A stretch of DNA of 64,000 nucleotides from CAVRCA01 sp963719345 (GTDB lineage Bacteria > Pseudomonadota > Alphaproteobacteria > Acetobacterales > Acetobacteraceae): positions 372,001-436,000 of the forward strand of contig CAVRCA010000005.1 in assembly GCA_963719345.1 (NCBI GenBank), written 5' to 3'. This document shows positions 30,946-39,800 of this stretch, piece by piece (within the stretch, counting starts at the first letter, position 1; each line of letters starts with the position of its first letter). The translations under genes and the position numbers were made by a program. Below the pieces are notes generated by a model. It made no database searches. It was not told where the DNA came from and saw nothing but the letters and a program-made list of their open reading frames with translations.

Positions 30946-32635
30946 CCGCCCGCAGGATCGCCAGGTCGCATCCTTCGTCGGCCTGCAGCACCTGCTCGGC
31001 GACGATCCGGTCCCAGCCGCGCCGCGGCGTCGCGGGCGGACGCCAGCGCTCGCGCCGCCGCGCCAGGTCCGCCTCGGCCACCAGCAGATCCAGTCGTCGC
31101 TCGCGGACGGAGAGGCGAATACGGTCGCCGGTCTCGACCAGGGCGAGCGGACCGCCGGCCGCCGCCTCCGGCACCACATGCAGCACGATGGTGCCGAAGG
31201 CGGTGCCCGACATCCGGCAATCGCTGATCCGCACCATGTCCTTCACCCCGGCCCGGGCGAGTTTTTGCGGAATGGGCAAGTAGCCGGCTTCCGGCATCCC
31301 GGCCGGGGTCAGCGGCCCGGTATTTTTCAGGACCAGCACGTCGGCCGGGCTCACGTCGAGCGCCGGGTCGTCGATCCGCGCCGCCAAATCCGCCAGTCCG
31401 TCGAACACGACCGCACGGGCTTGCGTCTCGAACAGGGAAGGGGTGGCGGCGCTGCGCTTGAGGATCGCCCCGCGCGGGGCGAGGCTCCCCTTTACCGCCA
31501 CGATGCCGCCCACCGGCGAGACCGGCTCGGCCACCGACTTGATGAAGCGCCGGTCGACGAAGGCCGGCGCGGCAAGCCGGTCGCCGAGCGTGGCGCCGGT
31601 CACGTCCAGCGTGTCCCGGTGCAGCAGGTCGCGCAGTTCCCACAGCAGCGCCGGCATCCCGCCGGCGGCGTGGAAATCCTCCATGTAGCCCTCGCCGGTC
31701 GGCTTGAGATCGACCAGCACCGGGGTCTCGTCCGACAGCCCGTTCAGCCGGTCGAGATCGATGTGGATGCCGCGCCGTCCGGCAATGGCGGTGAGGTGGA
31801 TCAGCGCGTTGGTCGAGCCCCCAAGCGCCAGCAGCACCCGAAGCGCGTTCTCGACCGCGTGGCCGGTGATGATCTCGGAAGGGCGGATCGGCGTCGCGAC
31901 CAGCCGCATCGCCAAAGTGCCGGCGTCCTCGGCGGCGCGCAGCCGGTCGGCGTGGACGGCGGGGATGGTGCCGTGGCCGAGCGGCATCATGCCGAGCGCT
32001 TCGGTGAGGCAGGCCATCGTGCTGGCCGTCCCCATCACCCCGCAGGTGCCCGCCGTGGTGGCGAGCCGTCCCTCGATCTCGGAGATGCGCTCGGCGGAGA
32101 CGTCGCCGGCCCGGTAGCGTGCCCAGTAGCGGCGGCAATCGGTGCAGGCCGACAGCCGCTCGCCCTGGAATGGGGTGGCCAGCATCGGACCGGTGACCAG
32201 CTGCACGCACGGGATGTCGGCCGAGGCCGCCGCCATGAGTTGCGCCGGCACCGTCTTGTCGCAGCCGCCGATCAGCACCGCCGCGTCCATCGGCTGCGCC
32301 GCCAGCATCGCCTCCGTATCGAGGGCGGCAAGGTTGCGGTACTGCATGGAGGTCGGGAACAGCGACGGCTCGCACAGCGACACGGTCGGAAAGGCAAGCG
32401 GCAGCCCGCCGGCGGCCAGCACGCCGCGTTTGACCGCCTCGATCAGCTCGGGAATGGTGCGGTGGCAGTTGTTGTAGTCGGACCGGGTATCGACGATGCC
32501 GACCACCGGCCGGTCCAGCATGGCCTGCGAGTAGCCCATCGATTTGGCAAACGAACGCCGCAGGTAGAGCGAGAACTCGCGATCGCCGTAGTTGGCGGTG
32601 TTGCGGGCGAGGCCGCGCTTGGTGTCCTGGGTCAT
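30938..32635 (-). CDS. IlvD/Edd family sugar-acid or dihydroxy-acid dehydratase
   Basis: Fe-S dehydratase of 565 residues. Cluster cysteines are in GGCDKTVPAQLMAAA, ACTDCRRYWARYRAG and TCGVMGTASTMACL, with the family's GGSTNALIHL segment and the C-terminal SDCRMSGTAFGTIVLHVVPEA. The length and the ACTDC motif resemble sugar-acid dehydratases (L-arabinonate, D-xylonate type) more than the biosynthetic IlvD, but both remain possible. The partner genes (an SDR-like protein and an M20 amidohydrolase) do not form a recognised sugar-acid pathway. It starts at ATG, divergent from the KTSC mini-gene. Confidence 0.87.
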   Translation of the reverse strand: MTQDTKRGLARNTANYGDREFSLYLRRSFAKSMGYSQAMLDRPVVGIVDTRSDYNNCHRTIPELIEAVKRGVLAAGGLPLAFPTVSLCEPSLFPTSMQYRNLAALDTEAMLAAQPMDAAVLIGGCDKTVPAQLMAAASADIPCVQLVTGPMLATPFQGERLSACTDCRRYWARYRAGDVSAERISEIEGRLATTAGTCGVMGTASTMACLTEALGMMPLGHGTIPAVHADRLRAAEDAGTLAMRLVATPIRPSEIITGHAVENALRVLLALGGSTNALIHLTAIAGRRGIHIDLDRLNGLSDETPVLVDLKPTGEGYMEDFHAAGGMPALLWELRDLLHRDTLDVTGATLGDRLAAPAFVDRRFIKSVAEPVSPVGGIVAVKGSLAPRGAILKRSAATPSLFETQARAVVFDGLADLAARIDDPALDVSPADVLVLKNTGPLTPAGMPEAGYLPIPQKLARAGVKDMVRISDCRMSGTAFGTIVLHVVPEAAAGGPLALVETGDRIRLSVRERRLDLLVAEADLARRRERWRPPATPRRGWDRIVAEQVLQADEGCDLAILRAGG

Positions 32636-32700
32636 GGTGCCAAATTAGCGCCGACTCCGGGCGGGGGCAAAACTCGTCCGCACTGGCATCGAGGCGGGTC

Positions 32701-32953
32701 ATGGTGAGAATGAGACCGGTCGACTCATCGGCTATCCGGGCGGTCGGCTACGACGCCCGCCGCCAGGAGCTATGGATCGAGTACCACAGCCGACGCGGGG
32801 CGTGACCAGTACCACGACGTTCCTCCCGAGGTGTTCGCCGAGCTGATGGAAGCGGACTCCAAGGGCAGCTACGTCAGTTACGAAATCAGGGATTGCTATG
32901 AGTACCGACTACCATCCGAGACCGCCGGGGAGGCCCGCCAAGAAACGTGGTAA
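32701..32953 (+). CDS. KTSC-domain small protein, reading frame broken once
   Basis: Reading from ATG gives MRPVDSSAIRAVGYDARRQ and ELWIEYHSRRG, then a stop. Removing one G from the GGGG at about 32797-32800 continues as DQYHDVPPEVFAELMEADSK and GSYVSYEIRDCYEYRLPSE to a TAA, 83 residues in total. The pattern (Ser at the start, Y..VP..V...L..A.S.G.Y....I...Y) is that of KTSC domains, short proteins of unknown biochemical role sometimes fused to lysyl-tRNA synthetase or RNA-binding parts. A single homopolymer change accounts for the break. It lies divergently from the dehydratase gene and upstream of rplM. Confidence 0.65.
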
Positions 32954-32977
32954 TATAATACCACATCTGGTGAAGGC

Positions 32978-33006
32978 TTGACGCAGTAGGAGTTTTTGGC
33001 AATAAG
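32978..33006 (+). promoter_or_regulatory. candidate promoter of rplM-rpsI
   Basis: TTGACG and AATAAG are 17 bases apart, 27 bases before the rplM ATG. The -35 is good and the -10 weak. A motif match only. Confidence 0.35.
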
Positions 33007-33032
33007 CCGCGCCTGTTTCGAAGGATCGACTG

Positions 33033-33497
33033 ATGAAGACCACCCTCTCGCTCAAACCCGCGGAGGTGAAGAAGGACTGGGTCCTGATCGACGCGGAGGG
33101 CCTGGTGCTCGGCCGCCTCGCCGCCCTCGTGGCGACCCGGCTGCGCGGCAAGCACAAGCCGCAGTTCACGCCGCACGTCGATTGCGGCGACAATGTCGTC
33201 GTGGTGAACGCGCGCAAGGTGCGGTTGACCGGCAACAAGGCCGATCAGTCGATCTTCTACTATCACACCGGCTATCCGGGCGGGATCAAGGGACGCAGCA
33301 CGCGGCAGATCCTCGACAGCGCGCATCCGGAGCGGGTGGTCGAAAAGGCGGTCGAGCGGATGATCACGCGCGGCCCGTTGCAGCGGCGGCAGATGAAGCA
33401 CCTTTACGTGTACGGCGCCGCCGAGCACCCGCATGACGGCCAGCAGCCGCGTAAGCTCGACGTCGCTTCGATGAATCCCAAGAACAAGAGGGACTGA
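33033..33497 (+). CDS. rplM: 50S ribosomal protein L13
   Basis: Large-subunit ribosomal protein, 154 residues, binding 23S rRNA early in assembly. The family is recognised from WVLIDAEGLVLGRLAALVATRLRGKHK (shown in part), the HVDCGDNVVVVNA stretch, KADQSIFYYHTGYPGG and the MITRGPLQRRQM block. It starts with ATG and sits 4 bases before rpsI, the universal rplM-rpsI pair. Confidence 0.97.
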   Translation: MKTTLSLKPAEVKKDWVLIDAEGLVLGRLAALVATRLRGKHKPQFTPHVDCGDNVVVVNARKVRLTGNKADQSIFYYHTGYPGGIKGRSTRQILDSAHPERVVEKAVERMITRGPLQRRQMKHLYVYGAAEHPHDGQQPRKLDVASMNPKNKRD

Positions 33498-33501
33498 GGG
33501 G

Positions 33502-34000
33502 ATGTCCGGAACGCAAACCCGCACGCTCGCCGATCTCAAGGACCTGGCGATCGCGACAGCCGCGACGGCCGCACCCGAAGCGCAGGCCAGGCGCGAACCC
33601 AAGCGCGACGAGTTCGGCCGCGCCTACGCGACCGGCCGGCGCAAGAACGCGGTCGCCCGCGTCTGGATCAAGCCCGGCAAGGGCGAGATCACCGTCAACG
33701 ACAAGCGGGTGGTGCAGTATTTCGCCCGGCCGGTGCTGCGCATGCTGCTGACGCAGCCGTTCCTGGTGGCGGATCGCTACAACCAGTTCGACGTGTATCT
33801 GCACGGTGACGGGCGGCGGATTGTCCGGCCAGGCCGGCGCGGTGCGCCACGGCATCAGTCGGGCTTTGACCAACTACGAGCCGGAGCTGCGCGGCATCCT
33901 CAAGGTTGCCGGCTTCCTCACCCGCGACCCGCGCGTGGTCGAGCGCAAGAAGTATGGCCGCATGAAGGCTCGACGCAGCTTCCAGTTCAGCAAGCGCTGA
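33502..34000 (+). CDS. rpsI: 30S ribosomal protein S9, reading frame broken once
   Basis: Small-subunit ribosomal protein S9, whose C-terminal tail reaches the P-site tRNA. The first frame has a 35-residue Ala-rich extension, then YATGRRKNAVARVWIKPGKG, VNDKRVVQYFARPVLRM and FDVY. The second frame continues TVTGGGLSGQAGAVRHGISR and ALTNYEPELRGILKVAGFLTRD, closing with the invariant ARRSFQFSKR. Dropping one C at 33799 (TATCTGC to TATTGC... ) joins them in the normal order, giving about 165 residues. Because S9 is essential and this is the expected single copy, a sequencing error is by far the likeliest cause. Confidence 0.95.
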
Positions 34001-34030
34001 TCGCCGTCCGTTCCCCGGCGTGGCAGCGTG

Positions 34031-34054
34031 GGGCGGTCCCGTTCGGGGCCGCCC
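34031..34054 (+). terminator. candidate intrinsic terminator after rpsI
   Basis: GGGCGGTCCC and GGGGCCGCCC pair over 10 bp around GTTC, 30 bases after the rpsI stop. The following tract, TCTTGC, is only weakly T-rich, so termination strength is uncertain. Confidence 0.5.
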
Positions 34055-34121
34055 TCTTGCGTTCCGGGCCTTGGGCAGAGACCATCCGACCGTTCAGGCC
34101 GACGTTTCAGGGGTGTGCCGC

Positions 34122-35102
34122 ATGGCAGCAAGAGCTTCGGTCTTCATTGACGGCGAGGCCGGCACCACCGGGCTCGGCATCCGCGAGCGGCTGCTTGCGG
34201 TTCCCGAGATCGCGCTGCGCAGCGTGCCGCCGGAGCGACGCAAGGATTCCGAGGCGCGCCGGCAGATCATGGCTGAGGTGGACCTCGTGGTGCTCTGCCT
34301 GCCGGACGACGCGGCGCGCGAAGCGACGGCGCTGGCCGGCGGCCTGGGCGACCGCGCGCCCAAGCTGCTCGACGCCAGCACCGCGCATCGGGTCGCTCCG
34401 GGATGGGTCTACGGATTTCCCGAACTGGAGCCCGCACAGGCGGAGCGCATCGCGGCGGCGCATCGGGTCGCCAACCCGGGCTGCTATCCGACCGGCGCGA
34501 TCGCGCTGATCCGCCCGCTCGTGGACGCCGGCATCATGCCGCCCGACCACCCGGTGACGATCAACGCCGTCAGCGGCTATTCCGGCGGCGGCAGGGCGAT
34601 GATCGAGGCGCACGAAGCGCAGGGCGGCCCGGCTTTCGAGCTCTACGGCCTCGGCCTCGAGCACAAGCATGTGCCGGAGACCGAGCGCTATGGCGGGCTG
34701 ACGCGGCGGCCGATCTTCGTGCCCTCGGTCGGGCACTTCCGCCAGGGCATGCTGGTCTCGATTCCGCTGCATCTCGACACTCTGGCGGGCCGGCCGTCGG
34801 GCGCCGACCTGCATGCGGCGTTGGCCGACCGCTATCGCGGCTGCGCGTTGGTGGCGACGGCGCCGGCGGAGGCAAACGGAAAACTCGAACCGGAGGCGCT
34901 GAACGGGACCGACCGGCTGGAGCTGCGCGTCTTTGCCAACGAGGCGCATCGGCAGGCGGTGCTGGTGGCGAGATTGGACAATCTCGGCAAGGGGGCGTCG
35001 GGCGCCGCGGTGCAGAACATCCGGCTGATGCTGGGGATCGGCTCACAGGAGACCATCGGGGCCGCAGCGCCGCCGTCGCACAGGGAGGCCGTCCATGCCT
35101 GA
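34122..35102 (+). CDS. argC: N-acetyl-gamma-glutamyl-phosphate reductase
   Basis: NADPH-dependent third step of arginine biosynthesis. At 326 residues it matches the shorter type 2 ArgC enzymes. It shows the N-terminal VFIDGEAGTTGLGIRERL, the catalytic Cys in ANPGCYPTGAIALI, the GYSGGGRAM loop, and HKHVPE with the His-containing substrate site. The C-terminal KGASGAAVQNIRLMLG is also conserved. The ATG used directly precedes the ARASVFIDG segment; earlier codons come from the intergenic region. The gene overlaps the following carbonic anhydrase-like gene by eight bases. Confidence 0.95.
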   Translation: MAARASVFIDGEAGTTGLGIRERLLAVPEIALRSVPPERRKDSEARRQIMAEVDLVVLCLPDDAAREATALAGGLGDRAPKLLDASTAHRVAPGWVYGFPELEPAQAERIAAAHRVANPGCYPTGAIALIRPLVDAGIMPPDHPVTINAVSGYSGGGRAMIEAHEAQGGPAFELYGLGLEHKHVPETERYGGLTRRPIFVPSVGHFRQGMLVSIPLHLDTLAGRPSGADLHAALADRYRGCALVATAPAEANGKLEPEALNGTDRLELRVFANEAHRQAVLVARLDNLGKGASGAAVQNIRLMLGIGSQETIGAAAPPSHREAVHA

Positions 35103-35652
35103 CATCCAGATGCCCGCCGTTGCCGGACCGCTCTATGAACTCGACGGCGTCGCGCCTGACATCGCGCCGGATGCGTGGGTCGCGCCCTCGGCCGCGGTGA
35201 TCGCCAACGTGCGGATCGGACCGCAATCGGGCATCTGGTTTCATTGCGTACTGCGCGGCGACACCAACTTCATCCGCATCGGCGCGCGCGTGAACATCCA
35301 GGACGGCACGATCGTCCACGTCAACCGGGGCTCGTTTCCGACCATCATCGAGGACGACGTGACGGTCGGCCACGCCTGCATCGTGCACGCCTGCACGCTG
35401 AAGCGGCGGGCGTTCGTCGGCATGGGTGCCACCGTGCTCGACGGCGCGGTGATCGAGGAAGGCGGCATGCTCGCCGCCGGCGGCCTGCTCACGCCGAACA
35501 AGGTGATCGGGCCGAACGAGCTGTGGAGCGGATCGCCCGCGAAACTGTGGCGCGTGATGTCGGCCGAGGAGCGCGCGAACTTCGACCGCACCGCCGAGCA
35601 CTACGTCGAGCTGGCCGCCCGCTTCAAGGCAGGATTGCGGCCGGTCGGCTGA
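35095..35652 (+). CDS. gamma-class carbonic anhydrase family protein
   Basis: Left-handed beta-helix protein of 185 residues, trimeric in the family. Hexapeptide repeats are visible (SAAVIANVRIG, IEDDVTVGHACIVH, RRAFVGMGATVLDGAVIEEGG). The three Zn/Fe-binding His are at about 75 (TIVHVN), 93 (VGHAC) and 98 (IVHAC), so catalytic hydration of CO2 is possible. Many relatives (YrdA/PaaY type) have other or no activity: YrdA-type proteins are of unclear function, and PaaY is a thioesterase. Its ATG lies inside argC, an eight-base overlap, so the two genes are co-translated; the Rieske oxygenase gene follows 23 bases later. Confidence 0.85.
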   Translation: MPDIQMPAVAGPLYELDGVAPDIAPDAWVAPSAAVIANVRIGPQSGIWFHCVLRGDTNFIRIGARVNIQDGTIVHVNRGSFPTIIEDDVTVGHACIVHACTLKRRAFVGMGATVLDGAVIEEGGMLAAGGLLTPNKVIGPNELWSGSPAKLWRVMSAEERANFDRTAEHYVELAARFKAGLRPVG

Positions 35653-35675
35653 CTGGATTGAGTTTGGATAGGTCG

Positions 35676-36866
35676 ATGGTCGGCATGTCCGGTCCACGCG
35701 ACGAGGGCACCGGCTACGCAATGCGTCCGCCGGTGTCGAACGACGATTTGGTCCGCGCCGGGCGCGGCACTCCCATGGGTGAGCTGCTGCGCCGCTACTG
35801 GCACCCGATCGGACTTTCCGGCGACGCCGGCGCCACGCCACGAAAAATCCGCGCGCTTGGGGAAGACCTCATCCTGTTCCGCGACGGTGCCGGTCAAGCG
35901 GGGCTGGTGCACGCGCGTTGCTGCCATCGCGGCACGACGCTTTATTACGGCCGCGTTGAAGCGCGTGGCATCCGTTGCTGCTACCATGGCTGGTTGTTCG
36001 ATACGCACGGACACTGTCTTGAACAGCCGTGCGAGCCCGAGGGCCGCCGCATCAAGGACAACGTCCGTCAGCCCTGGTATTCAGTGGAAGAGCGTTACGG
36101 GCTGATTTTCGCCTACATGGGCCCACCCGAGCGCAAGCCGGTTCTGCCGCGCTACGAGTGCCTGGGGACACTGGAGCAGGGCGAGTTCGTCGAGGCGGAC
36201 GACACCTCGGTGGGGAGCGGCGGGCCGGCGATCGTGCCGTGCAACTGGCTGCAGCATTTCGAGAACGTGGTCGATCCGTTCCACGTGCCCATCCTGCACG
36301 GCTCGTTCAGCGGCGCCCAGTTCACGCAGGCGATGGCGTCGATGCCCGACGTCGCGTTCGAAACCTCGCCACGCGGCGTTACCGTGCGCTCGACGCGCAA
36401 GGCGGAGGATGGCCGAACCTTCTATCGCGTCACGGAAGCGGCGCTGCCGACCTTGCGTGTCGTGCCCAACCCGCGCGTGTCGCAGTTCGCGCCGGTGGAA
36501 TCGATCGGCTGGGTGCTGCCGATCGACGATACGTCGTTCCGCATCTATGTCGCCGGCCGCGTGCGAGAGACGGGCGAGATCGGGCGCATGCGCTCGACCT
36601 TCGACGGCAAGCTCTGGCGCGACATGTCGGAGGCGGAGCATCAGCGTTTCCCGGGCGATTACGAAGCGCAGGTCGGGCAGGGGCCGATCACCGTCCATTC
36701 CGAGGAACATCTGGCGGGGTCGGACCGCGGCATCACCCTGCTACGCCGCATGCTGCGGGATCAGATCAAGGCGGTGGTGGAGGGGCGCGATCCGATCGGC
36801 GTCGGCTTCGATCCCGAGGCGCCTGCGGTGACGTTCGAGGCGGGAAACTACATCCGCGCCGGATGA
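35676..36866 (+). CDS. Rieske aromatic ring-hydroxylating oxygenase, alpha subunit
   Basis: Oxygenase component of 396 residues. The Rieske [2Fe-2S] ligands are Cys82-x-His84 (ARCCHRG) and Cys101-x2-His104 (RCCYHGW). The mononuclear iron site is ENVVDPFHVPILH, with Asp200, His203 and His208. It resembles the phthalate/vanillate-type or carbazole-type alpha-only oxygenases with a C-terminal catalytic domain. No beta subunit, ferredoxin or reductase adjoins; a reductase of suitable type is encoded about 23 kb away. The ATG of MVGMSGPRDEG is used; a second ATG three codons later is possible. The substrate is not predictable from the sequence. Confidence 0.9.
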   Translation: MVGMSGPRDEGTGYAMRPPVSNDDLVRAGRGTPMGELLRRYWHPIGLSGDAGATPRKIRALGEDLILFRDGAGQAGLVHARCCHRGTTLYYGRVEARGIRCCYHGWLFDTHGHCLEQPCEPEGRRIKDNVRQPWYSVEERYGLIFAYMGPPERKPVLPRYECLGTLEQGEFVEADDTSVGSGGPAIVPCNWLQHFENVVDPFHVPILHGSFSGAQFTQAMASMPDVAFETSPRGVTVRSTRKAEDGRTFYRVTEAALPTLRVVPNPRVSQFAPVESIGWVLPIDDTSFRIYVAGRVRETGEIGRMRSTFDGKLWRDMSEAEHQRFPGDYEAQVGQGPITVHSEEHLAGSDRGITLLRRMLRDQIKAVVEGRDPIGVGFDPEAPAVTFEAGNYIRAG

Positions 36867-36883
36867 GCCGGCATGGAGCGCTC

Positions 36884-39800
36884 CTACCGAAAGTCCCGTG
36901 TGGGGATCTTGATGCCGCTGCCGAGCCGCAGGTCCGGGATGTAGATGTCGCGCGCCTTGCCCACCGGCTGATACGCCTCGCGCGGATCGGGAGCGCCGGG
37001 ATGGGTCACGCCGTCGCCGCGGCCGCGCACCAGCGGGAACGGCTGATCGCGCTGCCCGACGCTGCGCAGCAGGTCGGACAGGTCGATCAGGTGCTCGGCA
37101 ACGAGATGGATGACGTCACCCTCCCGCTGCATGCGCCCGCGACAGGCGATCATGCCGGCGCTCAGTACCAGGCGGCGCTGCCGGGCGAACAGGCTGGGCC
37201 AGATGATCAGGTTGGCGACCCCGGTCTCGTCCTCGATGGTGATGAACATCACCCCTTTCGCCGACCCGGGCTTTTGGCGCACCAGGACCAGCCCGGGCAC
37301 GGTCACGCGCCGGCCGTCCCGCATCGTGGGCAGATCGTTGCAGGCGATCATGCCCTGCCGCCGCAAATCATCCCGCAGGAAGGCGACCGGATGCCGACGC
37401 AGGCTGAGGCCGGTCGCCTGATAATCCTCGACCACCTCGCGTCCCGCCGTCATCGGCGCGAGCGTGATCGGCGGTTCGACCAATTCCGGCTCCGGCTGCC
37501 GGCCCCGGTCGGCCGCGACGAACAGCGGCAACGCCTCGTCGGCGAGCCCACGGATAGCCCAGAGTGCCTGGCGCCGGTTCATCCCCAGCGAGTGGTAGGC
37601 GTCCGCCTCGGCCAGCCGTTCGAGGGCAGCGGCCGGCACACCGGCCCGACGCCACAGCTCCTCAATGCCACCATACGGCTGGTCCCCGCGATGTGCCACG
37701 ATCTCGGCGCCGTGTGCATTCGACAGGCCCTTCGCCATGCGCAGGCCGAGCCGGACAGCGAGAGTGCGGCTGCCCGATGATTCCAGCGTGCAGTCCCATC
37801 GGCTGCGGTTGACGCAGATCGGCCGGATTTTTACGCCATGGTCGCTGGCGTCGCGCACCACCTGCGCCGGGGCATAGAAACCCATCGGCTGCGCATTCAG
37901 CAGGGCGCAGCAGAACACGTCCGGGTAGTGGCATTTGAGCCAAGCGCTGGCATAGGCGATCAGGGCGAAGCTGGCGGCGTGGCTCTCGGGAAACCCGTAG
38001 GAGCCAAACCCCTCGATTTGGCTGAACGTCTTGTCCGCAAAATCCTGCGCATAGCCGCGATCGACCATGCCGCTGATCAGCTTGTCCTTGAAGTGCGACA
38101 CGCCGCCGGTGAACTTGAAGGTGGCCATCGAGCGGCGCAACTGGTCCGCCTCCGAGGCGGTGAAGCCGGCGCAGACGATGGCCACCTGCATCGCCTGTTC
38201 CTGGAACAGCGGCACTCCCAGCGTCTTGCCGAGCACCCGCTCAAGCTCCGGCGTGGGATAGTTGACCGGCTCGAGCTTTTCGCGGCGGCGAAGATAGGGG
38301 TGGACCATGTCGCCCTGGATCGGGCCGGGCCGCACGATCGCCACCTCGATCACCAGGTCGTAGAACGTTTTCGGGGCCATGCGCGGCAACATCGCCATCT
38401 GCGCCCGGCTCTCGATCTGGAAGGTGCCGAGGGTGTCCGCCCGGCGGATCATCGCGAAGGTGGCCGGGTCTTCCGGCGGGATGCCCGCCATGTCGAGCGG
38501 AATGTCGTGGTGCTCGTCCAGCAGATCGAATGCCCGCCGCATGCAGCCGAGCATGCCGAGGCCGAGTACGTCGACCTTCATGAAGCGCAGCGCGTCGATG
38601 TCGTCCTTGTCCCATTCGACGACCTGGCGGTCCTGCATGGCGGCTGGCTCGATCGGCACCAGATCGGCGAGCCGGTCGCGGGTCAGCACGAAACCGCCCG
38701 GATGCTGGCTGAGATGGCGCGGGAAGCCGATGAGCTGGCGAGCGAGTTCCAGGGTGAGCCGCAGGCGTCGGTCCCCAAGGTTCAGGTTGAGCTCGGCGGC
38801 ATGGTCGGGCTCGACGCCCTCCTCCGACCAGCCCCAGACTTGGCTTGCGAGCGCGCCGGTGACGTCCTCCGACAATCCCATCACCTTGCCGACCTCGCGC
38901 ACCGCGCCACGGGAGCGGTAGCGGATCACGGTGGCGCAGAGGGCCGCGCGGTCGCGCCCATAGCGGTCGTAGATCCACTGGATGACCTCTTCGCGCCGCT
39001 CGTGCTCGAAATCGACGTCGATGTCCGGCGGCTCGCGGCGTTCGGCGCTGACGAAGCGCTCGAACAACAGGCCCGAGCGGACCGGGTCGATGCTGGTGAT
39101 GCCGAGCACGTAGCAGACCGCCGAGTTCGCCGCCGATCCCCGTCCCTGGCACAGAATGCCCTTGCTGCGGGCGAAGCGGACGATGCTGCTGACGGTGAGG
39201 AAGTAGGGGGCGTAGGCGAGATCGGCGATCAGTTGCAGCTCGTGATGGAGCTGCCGCCTCACGTCGTCCGGCAGCCCATCCGGGTAACGCAAAGGCACGC
39301 TGTCCCAGACCGCTTTTTCCAAGGTCTGCTGCGGCGACAGGGCGGGATCCTCGACCTCGTCGGGATACTGGTAGTGCAACTCGGCGAGGGAGAACGGGCA
39401 GCGCGCGACGATCTCCAGAGTGTGCGCCACCGCCTCGGGATGGCGGGCGAACAGCCGCGCCATCTCCTCGGGCGGCCGGAGATGGCGGTCGGCCGTGCGC
39501 TCGCGCCGGAACCCGGACTGCTCGATGGTGCAGCCCTCCCGGATGCAGGTGACCACGTCCTGCAGGATGCGGCGCTCGGGGGCGTGATAGAGCACGTCGC
39601 CGGTCGCGACCGTCGGGAGGCGCGCCGCCTGCGCCATGTCGGCCAGCTCGCGCAACCGGACGGCATCGCCCGGCCGCCGGCGCAGGGTCAGCGCCAGATA
39701 GGCGCGGCCCGGGAAGTCGGCGCGCAGGCGGTCGAGTTGATGGGCGAGCGCTTCGCCGGGGTCAGCCGGCAGCAGGATCGCAAGCAGGCCCTCGCCGGCG

